The notes: generated by a model not told the origin, from the letters alone. DNA of 52,481 nt from Ettlia oleoabundans (GCA_019693395.1 JAAMXP010000110.1:1-52481); one strand, 5' to 3'. Positions 11,256 to 23,958 are shown, numbered from the stretch's first letter. Made by a program: numbers and translations.

Positions 11256-13816
11256 ATGCAAGCGCTGGTTGTTGGCCAGCAGGCGCCCTGCTCAGCAAGA
11301 GCCGCCGTTTCAAGGCGGCCCTATCGCGGTCCAGGCGGCAGGCAACTCAGCATTGATGCAGCTATCCAGCGGGGCTGGCGGCCCAGCTGCCGGCATGCCA
11401 CCATAGGGTGCGCCGCCACAGAGCAAGCCCCACAACCCAGCACCAGCAGCACTGACGCACTGCCGCTTCCTGCGCTGAAGCGCAAGCAGTACTCTGTCGT
11501 GGCCCTCAGCAACCTGTGCGTGGACATCATGGTGCCAGTGGATCAATTGCCCCCAGCGGACACAGCTTCCCGCAAGCGCCTGTTGCAGCAGCTTACCGTG
11601 CAGCCGCCGCCAGTGGAGCAGTGGGAGGTTGGCGGTGAGTGTTCAGGGTAGTGCTCCAAATAATGCGATTTATTATGATCCATGGACCTAAATTTATATC
11701 CAACTGGTTGGCTCAATCAAAAGGTTTCATGCTTTCCATCACTGCACGTGTAGCACGCTTCTCGATCTTTTCCGCTCTGCTTACGGCAACTGCTATTAGT
11801 CCTGCAGGCAACACCAACTTTCTCATTGCGGCTGCTCGGCTGGGGCTGCGTACAGCTTGCATAGGCCACTTGGTGAGCTGAGCAATGGTGGGGACTTGCT
11901 GAAATCAGCGGCCGTGCGAGGCGCCTGCACCAGCGTGTGATGCTGTCGTGTGTCACCAGCAGAACTCACGAAGCCTCCTACCATCATGCTCATGTTCTTG
12001 CTTCCTGCAGGGCCAAGACATCTTCGGGCAGTACATGCAAGATACCCTACAGGTGGGGCCACGCGCACGCATGCGGGTGTTTGCTCGTTCACTGGCAGCC
12101 ACGTGCCTCGTTGGCGCTCCCCCTTTTTGCAAGCAGCAGGCCAACGGCTGGCCATGCATCACATGCTGTGTTTTGGGTGAATGCAGACAGAACGTGTGCG
12201 TACGATAGAGCCAGTAGCAGCAGAGCAGCTGAGCCCAGAACTGGATCAGACGCTGCTGTGCTTTGTTCTGGTGGCGCCCGATGGCAAGCACGCATTCTGC
12301 AGGTGGGTTAGGCTTCTGTGCGGGCCAGCTGCTCCTGCAGCGTAGGGTGGTTGGTTTGAGCTTTTTAAATCCTCTGTGGTATGGCTAGCAAGTTTCTGGT
12401 GCCAACATGGCATGCGGCCCGCCTTGCCAGGGTGGTAGAACACAGGTGCTTGCACTTCCTGTCATGCCCCTCTGCCATCGTTGCTCTCCCTCCTCCTCTT
12501 CACCTTGCACACCCAGTCTGGCATGCTGTCCCCATGCAGCCGCTATGATTTTGGTCCCTGGCCGCTGCTGCCTTTCGTGCGGGAGCTGCCGGAGGGCGTG
12601 GGCCGTGTGCTGCAAAACACAGAGGCGCTTTTCATAAACGGATTTGTGTTTGACGAACTGCACACTGAGGCAGTGCTGCATGCCGCACGCACGGCGCAGG
12701 CGGCAGGAGCTGCTGTGTTTTTTGACCCTGGTGGGTGCTGATGACAGCGGGTGTGTGGCAGAGTCGGCCAGCCTCGCTTGGGGGCTGCACTGGGATTGCT
12801 TGGCAGCAATAGCAACCATAGCGGGAGCAGACAGCCAGCGCAATGGTGCAAAAGGAACTATCGCCGGCCCCTCTCTAGCCCTGCTGGCAGTTGCCACCTC
12901 GCTGCCTGCACCGTCAATTTTCTCTTTTTTCTAAGCTGTTCCCCGCTCTTTCCACCTTAGCCTGGGCTTACACTGCCCTGCAGGGCCCCGGTCCTGGACT
13001 TTCACTGAGGGCGAGCGCAAGGCTGCTCTTGAGGCGGTGCTTGATGTGGCAGACGTGGTGTGCATGACAGAGGATGAGGCGGAGGCAGTAACAGGGCTGG
13101 CTGGCGCAGAGCAGCAGGCACGGCACATCCTGGGCCGGCCAGGCGCCCGCACAGAGTGGTGTGTGATAAAGCGGGGAGCAGAGGGCGCGATCTTGGCCTC
13201 CAGAGCTGCCAGCGGAAAAGGAGATGCAGGCAGTAGTGCTCAGGTGTACCGTCAGCAGGCACTACGGGTGGATGTGCGGGACACTGGTGAGGCGTAGGGA
13301 TGCGCATGTCGTGTCTGGGTGCTCTTATAGCAGCGCAGAGGGCTGCGGGCAGTCTCCAGTTTTGCAACCAGCCAGGGACGCCTCCATGCCTCCATGCCTC
13401 CATGGTGCTTGCAAGTTCATTGCACCAGGCCGCCTTTGGTGTCTGGAGTTGGTCGGTTTGGCCTGAGTGGCTATACAGCCTCTCCCGCCGTATCTTCCCT
13501 CACCCAGTAAGTTCACATGTGTCTCTGCCTTGTGCCTGTCCAACCGATGCTTGCAACCGCAGTGGGCTGTGGCGACAGCTTTGCGGCGGCGCTTGTGCTG
13601 GGCTACACGCGGCACCACAGCATACCAGCCGTAATGGCCCTAGCCAACGCGGTGGGTGCGGCAACAGCAATGGGGCAGGGAGCGGGGCGCAACGTGGCGA
13701 GAGCGGAGCAGGTGCATGCGCTGCTGTCTTCAGCAGTAGAGAGCTGTGTTGATGGGCGCCACCTGGATGCGCTGGACGTGCTGCACTCCTCGCTTTCCAG
13801 CGTGGACCTGGACTGA
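11256..13816 (+). CDS. PfkB-family carbohyd­rate kinase, probably plastid-targeted
   Basis: Ribokinase/fructokinase-fold kinase; the exact sugar or nucleoside substrate cannot be told from sequence. Seven exons: 11256-11634, 11808-11872, 12011-12052, 12187-12302, 12540-12730, 12984-13286, 13563-13816; 449 residues in perfect phase. The core begins near residue 80 (SVVALSNLCVDIMVPVDQLP). It continues with the glycine motif of PfkB signature 1 (EVGGNTNFLIAAARLGL), GFVFDELH, VVCMTEDEAEAVTG, and signature 2 DTVGCGDSFAAA, with D370 as catalytic base and the GCGD anion hole. The join at 13286/13563 runs exactly through signature 2, which confirms that intron. The first ~75 residues are Ala/Arg/Ser-rich without acidic residues early on, like a plastid transit peptide. 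It resembles the plant chloroplast PfkB-like proteins with a CVDIV..V..LP start. Confidence 0.92.
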
Positions 13817-14563
13817 GCTGGCAGCCACCTGCTGACGTGGCAGGCAGCAGCCGTTGATATGGCGGCGGCACGGGTGACCTGGCACGGGCCACCTGCTACA
13901 TGGAGTGAGCTGCCAGCCACAGCCACCGCTCTACACGTGGCAGCAGCGCTGGTGTGGTATCGCCATATGCCTGAACGTCAGTAGGAATTGCCTGGATCGA
14001 ACTTTACACACGTTCGTCAACCACTCTTGACCTGCTATCACTGTCTGACCAACAACACAATCAATATCTGACCTTTACCCTTTTGGCCGTTTTGCTTTAC
14101 CCTCCTGGCCGGCTTCTAGCTATATCTGGCCTACTTCTATGATTTAAGCGGCGTGTTTTGCCATGTTCCTCTTGTGACCTGTTTCCCACTTGCTCTGCCA
14201 TGCACGATGTATGTATTGCTATCCCTTTTTGATAGGCCTATAAGTTACATATGTCAATTATAACCTTGTGCCTATATGGTGCACTCTTCAAATTGTGTCG
14301 CTGGAGCAAAAGCGCCGAGAGATTGAGGAATATGGGTAACACAAACAGGAGATGGGAACAGGCAATCATTGCATTTCTGAGATGCAGTGAGGTGAAATGC
14401 TCCGTGAATCTGCATCATCAGGGTCTTCCTGTGCTAGCTGGCTGCTCATTATGCTGCTGGTTCTTGCAATGCCTACAAGCTGTCAGTTGCTACAGCTGAG
14501 TCAAGCTTGTTGTACCACAGCGCCAAAACGGCCCATGCTGCTCAGCTTTCTGGGGTCTGCCGC
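13817..14563. other. Convergent 3' region, PfkB and membrane-protein genes
   Basis: 747 nt, AT-richer than its surroundings (for example the stretch 14220-14275). No ORF with family similarity and no RNA gene recognised. Confidence 0.5.
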
Positions 14564-16363
14564 TTAGGCGCTGTTGACTGAGTCGCTGGTGGTGATGTTG
14601 AAGAAGGAGCCCGCCATCTTGAAGCGGTTTGCAGAGGAGAAGGTGATGGCCTGGGGGCAGCAAGGCAGGCAGGACAGCAGCAGTGATAAGCGCCATGGAT
14701 TGATGGGACGCTGGCATGGCGGTTGAACGGCCTGGCGGCTGTGCTGTCGACCGTCCAAACACAGCTGCCGGCCATTGCAGCTGCCCCTTCCCCTTTCAGC
14801 TAGCCCCAACTGCCACATCAGCACCCACCTGGAAGAGCGAGGGCTTGTCGCATTGCTCCAGCAGGATGATGTCTTTGTCGGGGTAATACACAGGGCAGAA
14901 GATGGCAATCAGCTCCAGGCATAGCCTGGAAACAAGATCGTGGATTTGGGAGAGGAAGTGAGAGGTAGGTGAGCGGGTACAGGCATTTCGGTGTGCCAAC
15001 TTGCGACTTGCTTTGCACCGACTTGATTGATGAGCATGAGCGATGAGCACAAGTACTGTCCTCCCTCCCCCAGCAATTCCCCCCACCAACTTGGTAAAGT
15101 GCGTCCCACCACCCGTCCCCATGCATGTGCTGATGCGCGGATTGGGGGGTCAAGGTCTTGAACTCTGCCACAGCCCAGCGCTCATGTAAGCGGCACGCCG
15201 ACAGTATACCCGAGGAAAGGAACAGGCCGTCTGAAGCCCTTAGGTGCAATAATATAGTACAGCCTAATGCAGCACAGCACAGGATGCCGCAGCATAGAGG
15301 ACCAGCGCAGCGCAATACTGCGCAGCATAGCGAAGCACAGCATGGCTGCTGACTCGCCTTGATCCACCAATGAGCAGCATGAACATGATGAAGAGGGTGA
15401 GCTTCAGGGGGGCGCTGGTGTAGGCCTTGTTCCATTCAAATTCGTGGAACTTGCCCTCGATGCCCATCCCCACAAACTCGGAGATTAGCACAGTGGCCGC
15501 CTGCAGCATACAGGCGGCAGGGAAGTGAGCAAGCAGCATATTAGCATCAGATTGCGGGGCAGCCAAGCTGGCTNNGGGTCCAAGTGACAGCCCCTTTTGC
15601 ACTGAGTGGCAGAATGTCCTGTCAGCGGGGCGGTAGAGTTGTAACCGGTGCCTGAGGTGGTACCAGCACCTTGGGTTAGAGCTGCAAGTTGATGCCCTCA
15701 CGCATGTTGTTGTTCGGCTTTCCAACGCTTATAAACATGCACACGCCATGCTGCAAGGTTGCTTGCATGTATTAACAGGCGTGCACGTGCCGGCAAGTTG
15801 TCGGCCTGTGCAACACCTTGCCTGCATGGCAGCGCTGATCCAGATGCCCTTGTGGTCTGGGGGCACGCCTGATAACGTGGACACCCCTCCCAGGGAAAGG
15901 ATTGATGAGGCGCAGAATATGCTCATCAGCTCCATCATCAGCTGCATGAACACCTCCGACATGCGCCGCTCGTCTTGGTCCTGCATGACGTGGCACAACA
16001 GGCACAACAGGTTGTATGGACCACAGCAGGCACAGCAGATTGTACTGACCACAGCATGCACATCATGCATCTCAGGGTGCATTTTGAACAGTGGCATGGC
16101 AAACAGCGCAGAACAGTGCAGGGTGGTTAGATGCAAAGGTCGGGCAATAAGGCCAGGCTGGCAGGGCACCAGCCATTGCGATCAGGTAGGGGTAAGGGAG
16201 GTGCATGGGCACCCCAATGAGCACTAGTGTTAAATGTGGGCAGCAACGGCTGGTACAGATCTTGTACGGTGGATGACTGACGGCTGTATTTTTGCTTGGG
16301 CTCGACTTAACGACAGCCACACGCACCAGCCGTCCCTAAGCCAAGCTTAAAGTAATGCGGCAG

Positions 16364-16405
<42 letters not shown>

Positions 16406-19194
16406 NNNNNNNNNNNNTTTTGGCCGCACCCACCCGAGTTGCTACCCATGTGTCCCTTGCGCGCTCGCCATACAGAATCTTGAGGAGAAGGTTGTCAGAG
16501 CCTCTGTCCTCAAGGCGGAAAGCCAGCTCCACAAACGCAAACAGAAGGTTGACCAGCACCACGCTGCCCATGCCCTCCATCTGCACGCCGCATGGCACAG
16601 CGTGCCATCATGGTCTTAGATCTAGCTCTGCTGATGCAGACATCTCTAGGGCGAGTGACCGCAGCTTATATATCGCCACAGTGGCGTACAGCCGGCATGC
16701 ACGCAGCCGCTACACACTGCGTGCATGTTGGTTTGATTTAGCGGCACTAGCGGTGCATGGCAGTCCACTGACGTAAGGTTGGTGGGGCAGGAGGGCCTAC
16801 CTGGAGCAGAAGGAAGCGTCCATACAGTGAGGAGTAGATGAGGGGCCAGGCGAGGCAGACGGAGGTGCGTAGTTCTCGGATGTAACCTGCAGGTGCAGTA
16901 GGATATCAAGATGGTGTCTCAATCTGCTGCTGCGTGGCCTAAGCACAAGTGAGCTAAGCTGTGAATGGAAACGTTATGCCATTACAAGGGAAGCCGCAAG
17001 TTTCAGCCTCTGCCTGCACACTCCAGCTCAGCTTCCTGGCCACCTCAGCGTCCAAAGTGGCGGCACATCCCACAGAGGGCATGGCTGCGTGCCCAGGCTT
17101 GGAAAGGCAGAAGGTACGGTGGCGCCAGCGGGCAGCGCAGACGAAGGCCTGCCCATAACTCACCGCAATGGCGCAGGAAGAACCTGAAGCCCATCATGAG
17201 GATGCCCCACAGGGCGGGGTGCACTATCAGGCGAAGGAAGGTGAGGGCTGCACCGCCCATGGCCTCCTCTGATCGCGCAGTGATCGCCCTGCATAGAATG
17301 GCGGGCGCAGCAGGGCCCATCATGGCACAGGATGCGATTGCAACAGTGTGGCGCTGTTCTCGTGCCGGCGACATGGACCCTGATGCTGCGATGAGGCTGG
17401 CATTTGCTGCGTGCCGTGCAAGGCAGTATGTGACATGGGCATCATTAGGCTGTGCGGTGGGCAACCCAGCCAGGGTCACAGGCTGTTGGGCGCTGGCACT
17501 GGTCAACGCATCAACGGCTCGCACAGCATGCACTGCACTACTTGCGCAGTGCAACGCAGCGCAGCGCAGAGCTTCGCAGCGCAGAACAGCACAGCACAGC
17601 ACATCACGCACATTGGGATGAGGAAGAGGTAGATGTTGGATATGAGGGAGCTGAGCATCAGCAGGTTGATCCACCGCAACTTCATCAGCGGGTTGGCGGT
17701 GTAGCGGGCAGAGGCGTTTGCTGTAGCAAATGTGTTCAACCCGCTGGAAATGCCTGCACAGCATAGCACAGCACAGCAGCCTTGGTGACGGTTTGAATGT
17801 GGAAAAGGAGCATCATGTAGTATCGCGCAAGCGCCAGCTGATCCCAGGGCGAGCAGGCCATGAGCGAGTGCTGTGTGCTACCAAGATGAAGCACTGCCTT
17901 GTTGCAGGCGTCGGGGGCAGGGGGGCAGCGAGGGTGTCCTTTGGGCTGCAACGACAGCTTACCCACTCCCAACACGATGCCCATGTGCATCATTGACAGG
18001 CCGAAGCGGGGGCCCGCAACCGGCACGATGCACATGCACAGGAGGATTATGAAGCACGCGAATATGCGCTCTCGCTTTCTAAAGGCAGGGCCTGTGGGTA
18101 TGGGGGCAGGGGCCAGGCATGCAGGCAGGCTCAGATGGGAGTGATGCTGCCAAGCTGATTGAATACGGCTGCAGGCATACGACTGCAAGCATACGACTGC
18201 AAGCAGGATGGGCATGTTGCAAGCTACATCTTGCTCCTTATAAGGTAGCAGTCCTAGTTCTGACGGTGAGCCAATGGCCCAACCATTTACTGTGCCCTCC
18301 TGGCTGAGTGCGGTGCTGTCGTGCAGTGTGTTTCCCGATGGAATGCCGTACTTTGCTGCTACCACGCTGTCCAATGCTGTGCTGTGCTGCGCTATGCTGT
18401 GCTGTGTTTTTGCTGTGTTGGCAGTCCCCAACTCTCACCGAACAAGACGTAGGTGAGGTACACTGCAAATCCCGCCATCCACCCCTCCTGGATGGTCCAG
18501 AAGAAAACCATGAAGGCCTTTGAGCGCCAGCCCATGCTGAGAGCGCCCTGCTTGGACGGCGCGATGTATACACAGTCTGTCAACCCAAAGGTGGCGCCCT
18601 GGAGGGAGATAGCAGCGGAACAAGGGCACCTGAGCTGTGGCACTAAATGCTAACGTGTGTGGCCGGCCAGGTGAAGCGATATGTAGCGGGGTCTGCCACT
18701 GTGACCGGTGCTGTCTGTTTCATACCGTGATACCGTGAACTGCGGTGCAACCCAGCCGCACCAGCTCTCCTGCTGTTGCCGCAAGCAGAAGGCATGTTTC
18801 ATAAGATACTGTTTACACTCACCGAGTACTCCTTTGCGACTGTGTTGCAAATGAGGTTGGGGATGGACCAGGAGAAGGCGGCATAGAGGCCGCACATGAG
18901 AAGTGCGACGCCAAGAACGGGGCCCAGCATGCGGAAGTAAAACCTGCAGAGCTCCATGGTGCCCCTGCGTGCATCGTTCTTGACCTTGTCCTGCAGCCAG
19001 GCCTTGTGCTCCTCATCCGTCATTGCCAAGGCTCGCTCCACCTCCAAAGCGGTGCGCGTCTTGCCGCTGGCCTGGCGCCTGAATGAGCGCTGTGACTGCA
19101 TGGAGCGCAAGCTGGGCGCCTTGTCCACGCTGCGCTCGCTGGTTTCGTCGGCATCGGGATGAATGCGCCCGCTGCGAAGCCTGCTGAAGGACAT
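14564..19194 (-). CDS. Polytopic membrane protein of unrecognised family
   Basis: Eleven exons: 18823-19194, 18439-18598, 17963-18091, 17603-17753, 17164-17288, 16801-16886, 16434-16580, 15822-15980, 15358-15500, 14829-14925, 14564-14650; 1656 nt, 551 residues in continuous phase. The first ~100 residues are soluble, Ser/Arg-rich then helical (ALEVERALAMTDEEHKAWL). After that come roughly ten hydrophobic segments, such as GPVLGVALLMCGLYAAF, ACFIILLCMCIVPVAG, INLLMLSSLISNIYLFLIP, VVLVNLLFAFVELAF and KLTLFIMFMLLIGGS. The tail is short and polar. I recognise no family or catalytic motif. An in-frame upstream ATG at 19374 would add 60 residues. Two introns (15501-15821 and 14926-15357) use GC donors in this model, because no GT donor of the right phase keeps the reading frame (for the first, a GT donor inside the exon at LSG/VPP is a possible alternative). 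Confidence 0.8.
15574..15575. other. Two undetermined bases in an intron
   Basis: Two N characters inside the GC-AG intron 15501-15821 of the membrane-protein gene. Confidence 0.95.
16366..16417. repeat. (CA)n microsatellite abutting an assembly gap
   Basis: About 20 CA units at 16366-16405 followed by 12 N. The repeat lies in the intron after exon 16434-16580 of the membrane-protein gene. The gap is probably a collapsed or unreadable repeat. Confidence 0.95.
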
Positions 19195-19760
19195 GGCTGC
19201 CGCTTCTGCTTCGGCAAGCTGACCGACGCAACAGTCAAGCGAGGCAGCTGCTGCCTTTCTTGAAGGATTAATCCGGCAGCAGAGGAATGTTCCACTGGCC
19301 GCGACACTCCCAATTGCACAGGGTTTGCCAGGCGCCGTCAACCTGCACGCAGCAGGCGGCAGCAGGCGCCGCATTCAGCGCTCTGATTTGCACGCAGTTT
19401 CGCCCTGCGCACCACCTCTGAGAAGATAGATGAACGTCCTGCGGGTGTGAAAGTTGCACGCATTGATCACACTCCGCGCCGAGGTCTTCCTAGTCCTGCA
19501 GCAGAAGGCCGCGGTTGCTTCTGTTGTTATATATTTATTAGTTGGACTCGCCAACAGCTTGCAGGACACGCCAGGTGCGAGTGGCGCGATGCTACTAATT
19601 GCAGGGGCGGGGCGAGCAGGCGCCGCCCACTCTAGTCCAGGCGACAGCCCAGGGGTGGCTATGCTGCTGCCACACATGCAATAGTCTGCTTGTGTAGGCA
19701 CTGCAGACTGAGTTTCTATGTGTCTCTGCTGCAATGTAATGATCAGGCACGCATGACCCT
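19195..19760. promoter_or_regulatory. Divergent promoter region, membrane protein and VPS36
   Basis: 566 nt between start codons. The left 180 nt could be coding if the upstream ATG of the membrane-protein gene (19374) is used. No promoter motif recognised. Confidence 0.4.
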
Positions 19761-22700
19761 ATGGTCAAGCTGTTCCGAGCGGAGCTTACCTCCACAGGGC
19801 GGCCCGTGCTGCTGCATGGAGAGGTTGAGCGCGGCATGCTTGACAAGGTGCAGCAGGAGGCTGGCATGAGAGGCATGGTTTTGCTGCTAAAGGGGAGAAA
19901 CAGGGCAGTTTATGATGGAATCGGAGATATGAGGGGATCGGGGCATAGCATAGCCTGGTTTGGCGGTGCACTGTGCTGCGTACGTTTGCCGCCCCGCCCC
20001 TGCATGCAGCAACTTTTGCGGCCACCATCAAGACCGCCCCACTGGCTCTTGTGACGCAGGTGAACCTGGTGTTTTACGGCATCGGCGGTGTGGAGGAGCG
20101 GCCTGCAGAGGAATACAAGGTAGGTGGCCCATGGCCTTGGCATGCACCTTGGCTGGCAACGTGGTCCACTCTTGATGAACTTTGCTGCCTGGCGTGCAGC
20201 CTACCGTTTGCCGAATTTTGCTCTGTTTGACTTCCACCCTTGCACTTCACGTTTCAACCCTGTTAAGGATTGGTTTCCTGCCTGCCTCACCCACACACTC
20301 CTCATGCCTGCGTCACCCACACACTCCTGCACAGGATGGCTATGTCGTCCTCACCAACTACCGACTCATCTGGCTCAACAGCGAGGCTGCCGCCAGCTCT
20401 GAAGAAGGAGAGGGAGGGGGCGTGCCCTGCCACCTGCCGCTGCCCGCTGTGTCCGCTGCGGAGCACAAGGGAGGCCGGCTGATTACGAATGCACGTCTGA
20501 AGCTGATGGTTCGGGTGGATGCAGCCAGCTACCCCACACAAGGTCTGCCAGCCTGCTGCGTGGGGGATAACAGCCGCACGGCGCTGCCGCAAACCCAGCA
20601 TGCCCTTCTGTGTTGCTGCTTTCAATCGACCCTGCAGCGCCGTTCTGTCCTTGCATGACCTGCTCTTTGATTGCAAGGCGGCACCCCTGCTGTGCGCTGC
20701 CTAAGAGCGCTGCCTCTTCTTGCCACCTTTTTATTTGTGCCTGCAGATTCCCGAAGCATGGCCTGCATGGCCCCCCTCAAGCTGGTCTGCAAAGGGCCCA
20801 GCCCCGACACCCTGCACAGCCAGCTAAACCGTGCACTACAGGGCCAGGCGTGGGCCAGCGCTCCAACCGGCCTCCTGCAGCAGCTGTACCCCGCTCCGCT
20901 GCTGTCGGCGACAAGCGGCGGCGCCACGCCGGGGCGAGTGGGGCCCAGCCCGCTTGGCGAGGGGCTGCGCCGGACAAGCGCAGCAGCGGCATCCGGGGCA
21001 GGAGGGTCGGCAGCAGATGGCGGCGGGTTCCAGCCGGACTGGGCCGTAGTGCAGGGGCTGTGTGCGGCGAGTTTCACCAAGTTGCAGGCGGTGAATGCTG
21101 TTGTGGCGACGCGAAATGCAGGTGGATCGAGCGTTTGCGGCTGGCTGGTTGCGTCTTAAATGATGTATGTGGAACGCTCCGTTGCCGTGGGGAAATCTTC
21201 AGCGCGCTGGCTGACAATGCATTCCATTTTGGTTGTCAACATTCGCCTGCCTGCAAGCCTGCTTGCTGCCTTCCTTGCTTGCCTGCTTACATGCTACTCT
21301 GTTGCTGTTGCTGTGGTGCTGGTAAATCTGCACGCAGGCGTGCAGCAGGCAGTTGAGTGGATATTAGACAACCAAGGTTCCCCCGCCTTGGACCACCCTA
21401 GCCCATACCTTGTGGAACAAAGCGGCGGCAGCGGCAGCTCAAGGGTAGGCGGCAGCGTGTGGATGGGACCCAGCAGCGATAGCACGGTGCCCGCTTATGG
21501 CAGCATCTTCAGCTCGGCTGCCCAGCCCACCCATGCAGCTGGCACCAGTTTCACCAACCCGCTGCTGGCGGGCCAACAGGGCAGCAGCGGTTGGGATTTG
21601 CTCGGCACACAACAGAGCGGCGGCAGCGGTATCGGCAGTGGTTGGGAAATACTCAATCACCCAGGTGCCAGCAGCACCTTGAGCGGCAGCCTGCCTGGCA
21701 GCGGCAGTCTAGCTGCCGCCGGCATGGGCAGCGGCAGCGGCAGCTTATATGGTAGTGGTCCAATGGCAGCCACATCTGCAGGCTTGCCGATGCGTATGAC
21801 GCCTGCCAGCGGGGCGGGGGTGTCGCTCATCCTGAAAAGGGAGGAGCAGAAGGCGGCGGCCACAGAGACGTGAGGCAGGGCACAGCCGGCAGCGCGGGCC
21901 ACTGCCGTCGTGCCTGCCTTTGTCCGTTTGCTGGTGCTGGAGGAAACCTGGTTTCTTTTCCCGCCTGCCTGCCTCCCTGTCTGCATGGTCGCACGCATGC
22001 CACAACCTCCCTGCCTGCCTGTCCTGTGCCTGTCTGAACCCTTGGCTCATGCCCTCTTTGCCAGTCATTCGGCCGCTGCAGCGGTTGCTCAACCGCTCGC
22101 CTATGTTCACCTACTGCCTGACATTCCACCTGCCTTCTTCCCATTTCACTCTCCACAGCGCAACTCCTTTACATGTTGCCGCTCAATATTACAAAATGCA
22201 CCTACCAGCCACCCGGCCTGCAGAGCCATGGACGCCGCTTTCCGTGACCTCGACCAGCTGATGCGCAAGGCGGGGGAGATGGTGCAGCTGGCGCAGTACT
22301 TCAAGGAGAGGGTGGCGGTACGCAAGGATGGTGAGCGTACGTGGATGCATGAATATGTGTTGCGTCTGCATCCGATCTGTGAGCAGGTGTCTGATGCGCT
22401 GGCATGGAGGAAAGGGTGCGAGTTGTGTGGTTGGCTGTGTGGTTGGCTGTGTGGTTGGCTTTGGGAAGGGAAGACTGATTGACCCCGAGCGTTGGGGTTA
22501 GCGGGAGGATATGTGGCAATCTGGCTATGTTTGGCAGGGGTTGAGAAAGCACCCATGGCAGATCGGACTGGGCTAACTCCCAGGTTCTCCACCACTAAAG
22601 TTGACACATAATGGCGCGAGCGGACCCATACCAATCAGCCGCACCTGCACACTTCATCCGCACACTGTATGCACCCCTTTGTTAGCAGGCGCTGGGGCTG

Positions 22701-23893
22701 AGGGTGGAGAGGAGGAGCTGGATGCGGAGACCGCATTGGACCTGCTCAACTTGGGCATAGTCAGCCCCGTGACAAGGGAGACAGCGGGGTCGCTCTACCA
22801 CCAGGAACTGTCGCGCCAGGTGGGGCGGCTGGTTTGCGCCACGCCTCCTGCATCTACCTGAACCTTGCTTAGTTTTCAGTGCCTTTGTATGCGCTTTTAC
22901 CCCTGCGTGGCAATCTCCCTGCAACCAGCTTGCCCGCCAAACACTGGCCCTTGCTTCAACATTGCCTAGATCGTCTTGAAGTCAAGCACATGCCATCGGC
23001 CCACACAGTGATGTGCCATACCCCTGTTCATCCACTTACACCCATTTCTTGCCGACATTTGAAAAAATCTGGCTCCTGGGCAGCACCACTGCAATTAATA
23101 CCACCCGTTGCCTGCGCCTGCAGCTTGCCGACTTCCTGCGTGTTCCCATGGATCGAGCTAGCGGCATGATGCCCCTGCCAGATGTGTACTGCCTGTACAA
23201 CAGGGCCCGCGGTACCGAGCTCATCTCGCCTGATGACCTACTCACCGCAATCAAGCTCTTCCCAAAGGTGGGTGGGTGGGTGGGTGGTGGGTGGTGGGTG
23301 GTGGACTGCCTGCCTGCCTGCCTGCAGGCATGCATGCATGCATGCACACAGGCATGCTTGCTTACCCTCTCTTCCCACTCTCACCGCCCGCCCTTCTGCC
23401 CCTCCGCCCTCCCTCCTCCCAGATACACGCTCCCTACACCCTGCGTGAGTTTGCGTCAGGAGTGAAGGTGGTGCAGGCAGCCAGCCACAGCGACGAAGCC
23501 GTCTGTCGCCGCCTGGCAGCCATGGTGCAACCTCAGCCGCTGCCACAGACAGACGCAGGCACTGCAGGGGCAAGCGCTGCTGCTGCTGCTGACTCAACAG
23601 ATGGAGCCACTGTGTCAACGGTTGATGGGCACTCTGAATCTACAGAGTTGGGCACTGCCAGCTCATCAGCTGCCGTTGCGGAGGTAGAAAGTGCCCTGGT
23701 GGCCACGCTGGGCCCCTCCATCACCCGCACCGAGGTGGCAGTAGCCCTGGGAGTGCCGGTGCCAGTAGCGGGGGAGCACCTGCACATGGCAGAGGCTCGC
23801 GGCGTGCTGTGCAGGGACGATGGTCCAGAGGGGCTGCGCTTCTTCAGAAACTTCTTCCCAGATGCAGCAGCAACCGCCGCCGTGGGCAGCTGA
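19761..23893 (+). CDS. VPS36: ESCRT-II subunit VPS36, with inserted UBA-like domain
   Basis: ESCRT-II component that binds phosphoinositide and ubiquitin at endosomes for multivesicular-body sorting. Nine exons: 19761-19847, 20060-20119, 20335-20542, 20747-21121, 21338-21869, 22224-22330, 22689-22819, 23124-23267, 23423-23893; 704 residues, all phases fit. N-terminal GLUE domain (residues ~1-160): VLLHGEVERGM, LVFYGIGG, GYVVLTNYRLIWL, LKLVCKG. Residues ~216-258 look like a UBA domain, ending AVVATRNAG|VQQAVEWILDNQ across the 21121/21338 junction. A Gly/Ser linker of about 150 residues follows. The C-terminal EAP30/Vps36 winged-helix core begins at GAGVSLILKREEQK and includes AFRDLDQLMRKAGEMVQLA, the highly diagnostic YCLYNRARGTELISPDDLL, and APYTLREFASGV. 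Human and plant VPS36 are about 390-440 residues, so this one is much longer, mainly from the insert and linker plus an Ala/Thr-rich stretch near residue 590. Confidence 0.92.
22424..22461 (+). repeat. Short 12-bp tandem repeat
   Basis: Three copies of TGTGTGGTTGGC in the VPS36 intron after exon 22224-22330. Minor satellite-like tract with no coding role. Confidence 0.8.
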
Positions 23894-23953
23894 TGGACTG
23901 CTCCGCCGGGTGAAGGAGTGAATGGGCCTTCAACCTGTTCTTTCTGGTCAAGT

Positions 23954-23958
23954 TGTAA
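23954..23958 (+). terminator. TGTAA poly(A) signal of VPS36
   Basis: TGTAA 61 nt past the VPS36 stop. TGTAA is the usual poly(A) signal in chlorophyte nuclear genes. Confidence 0.55.
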
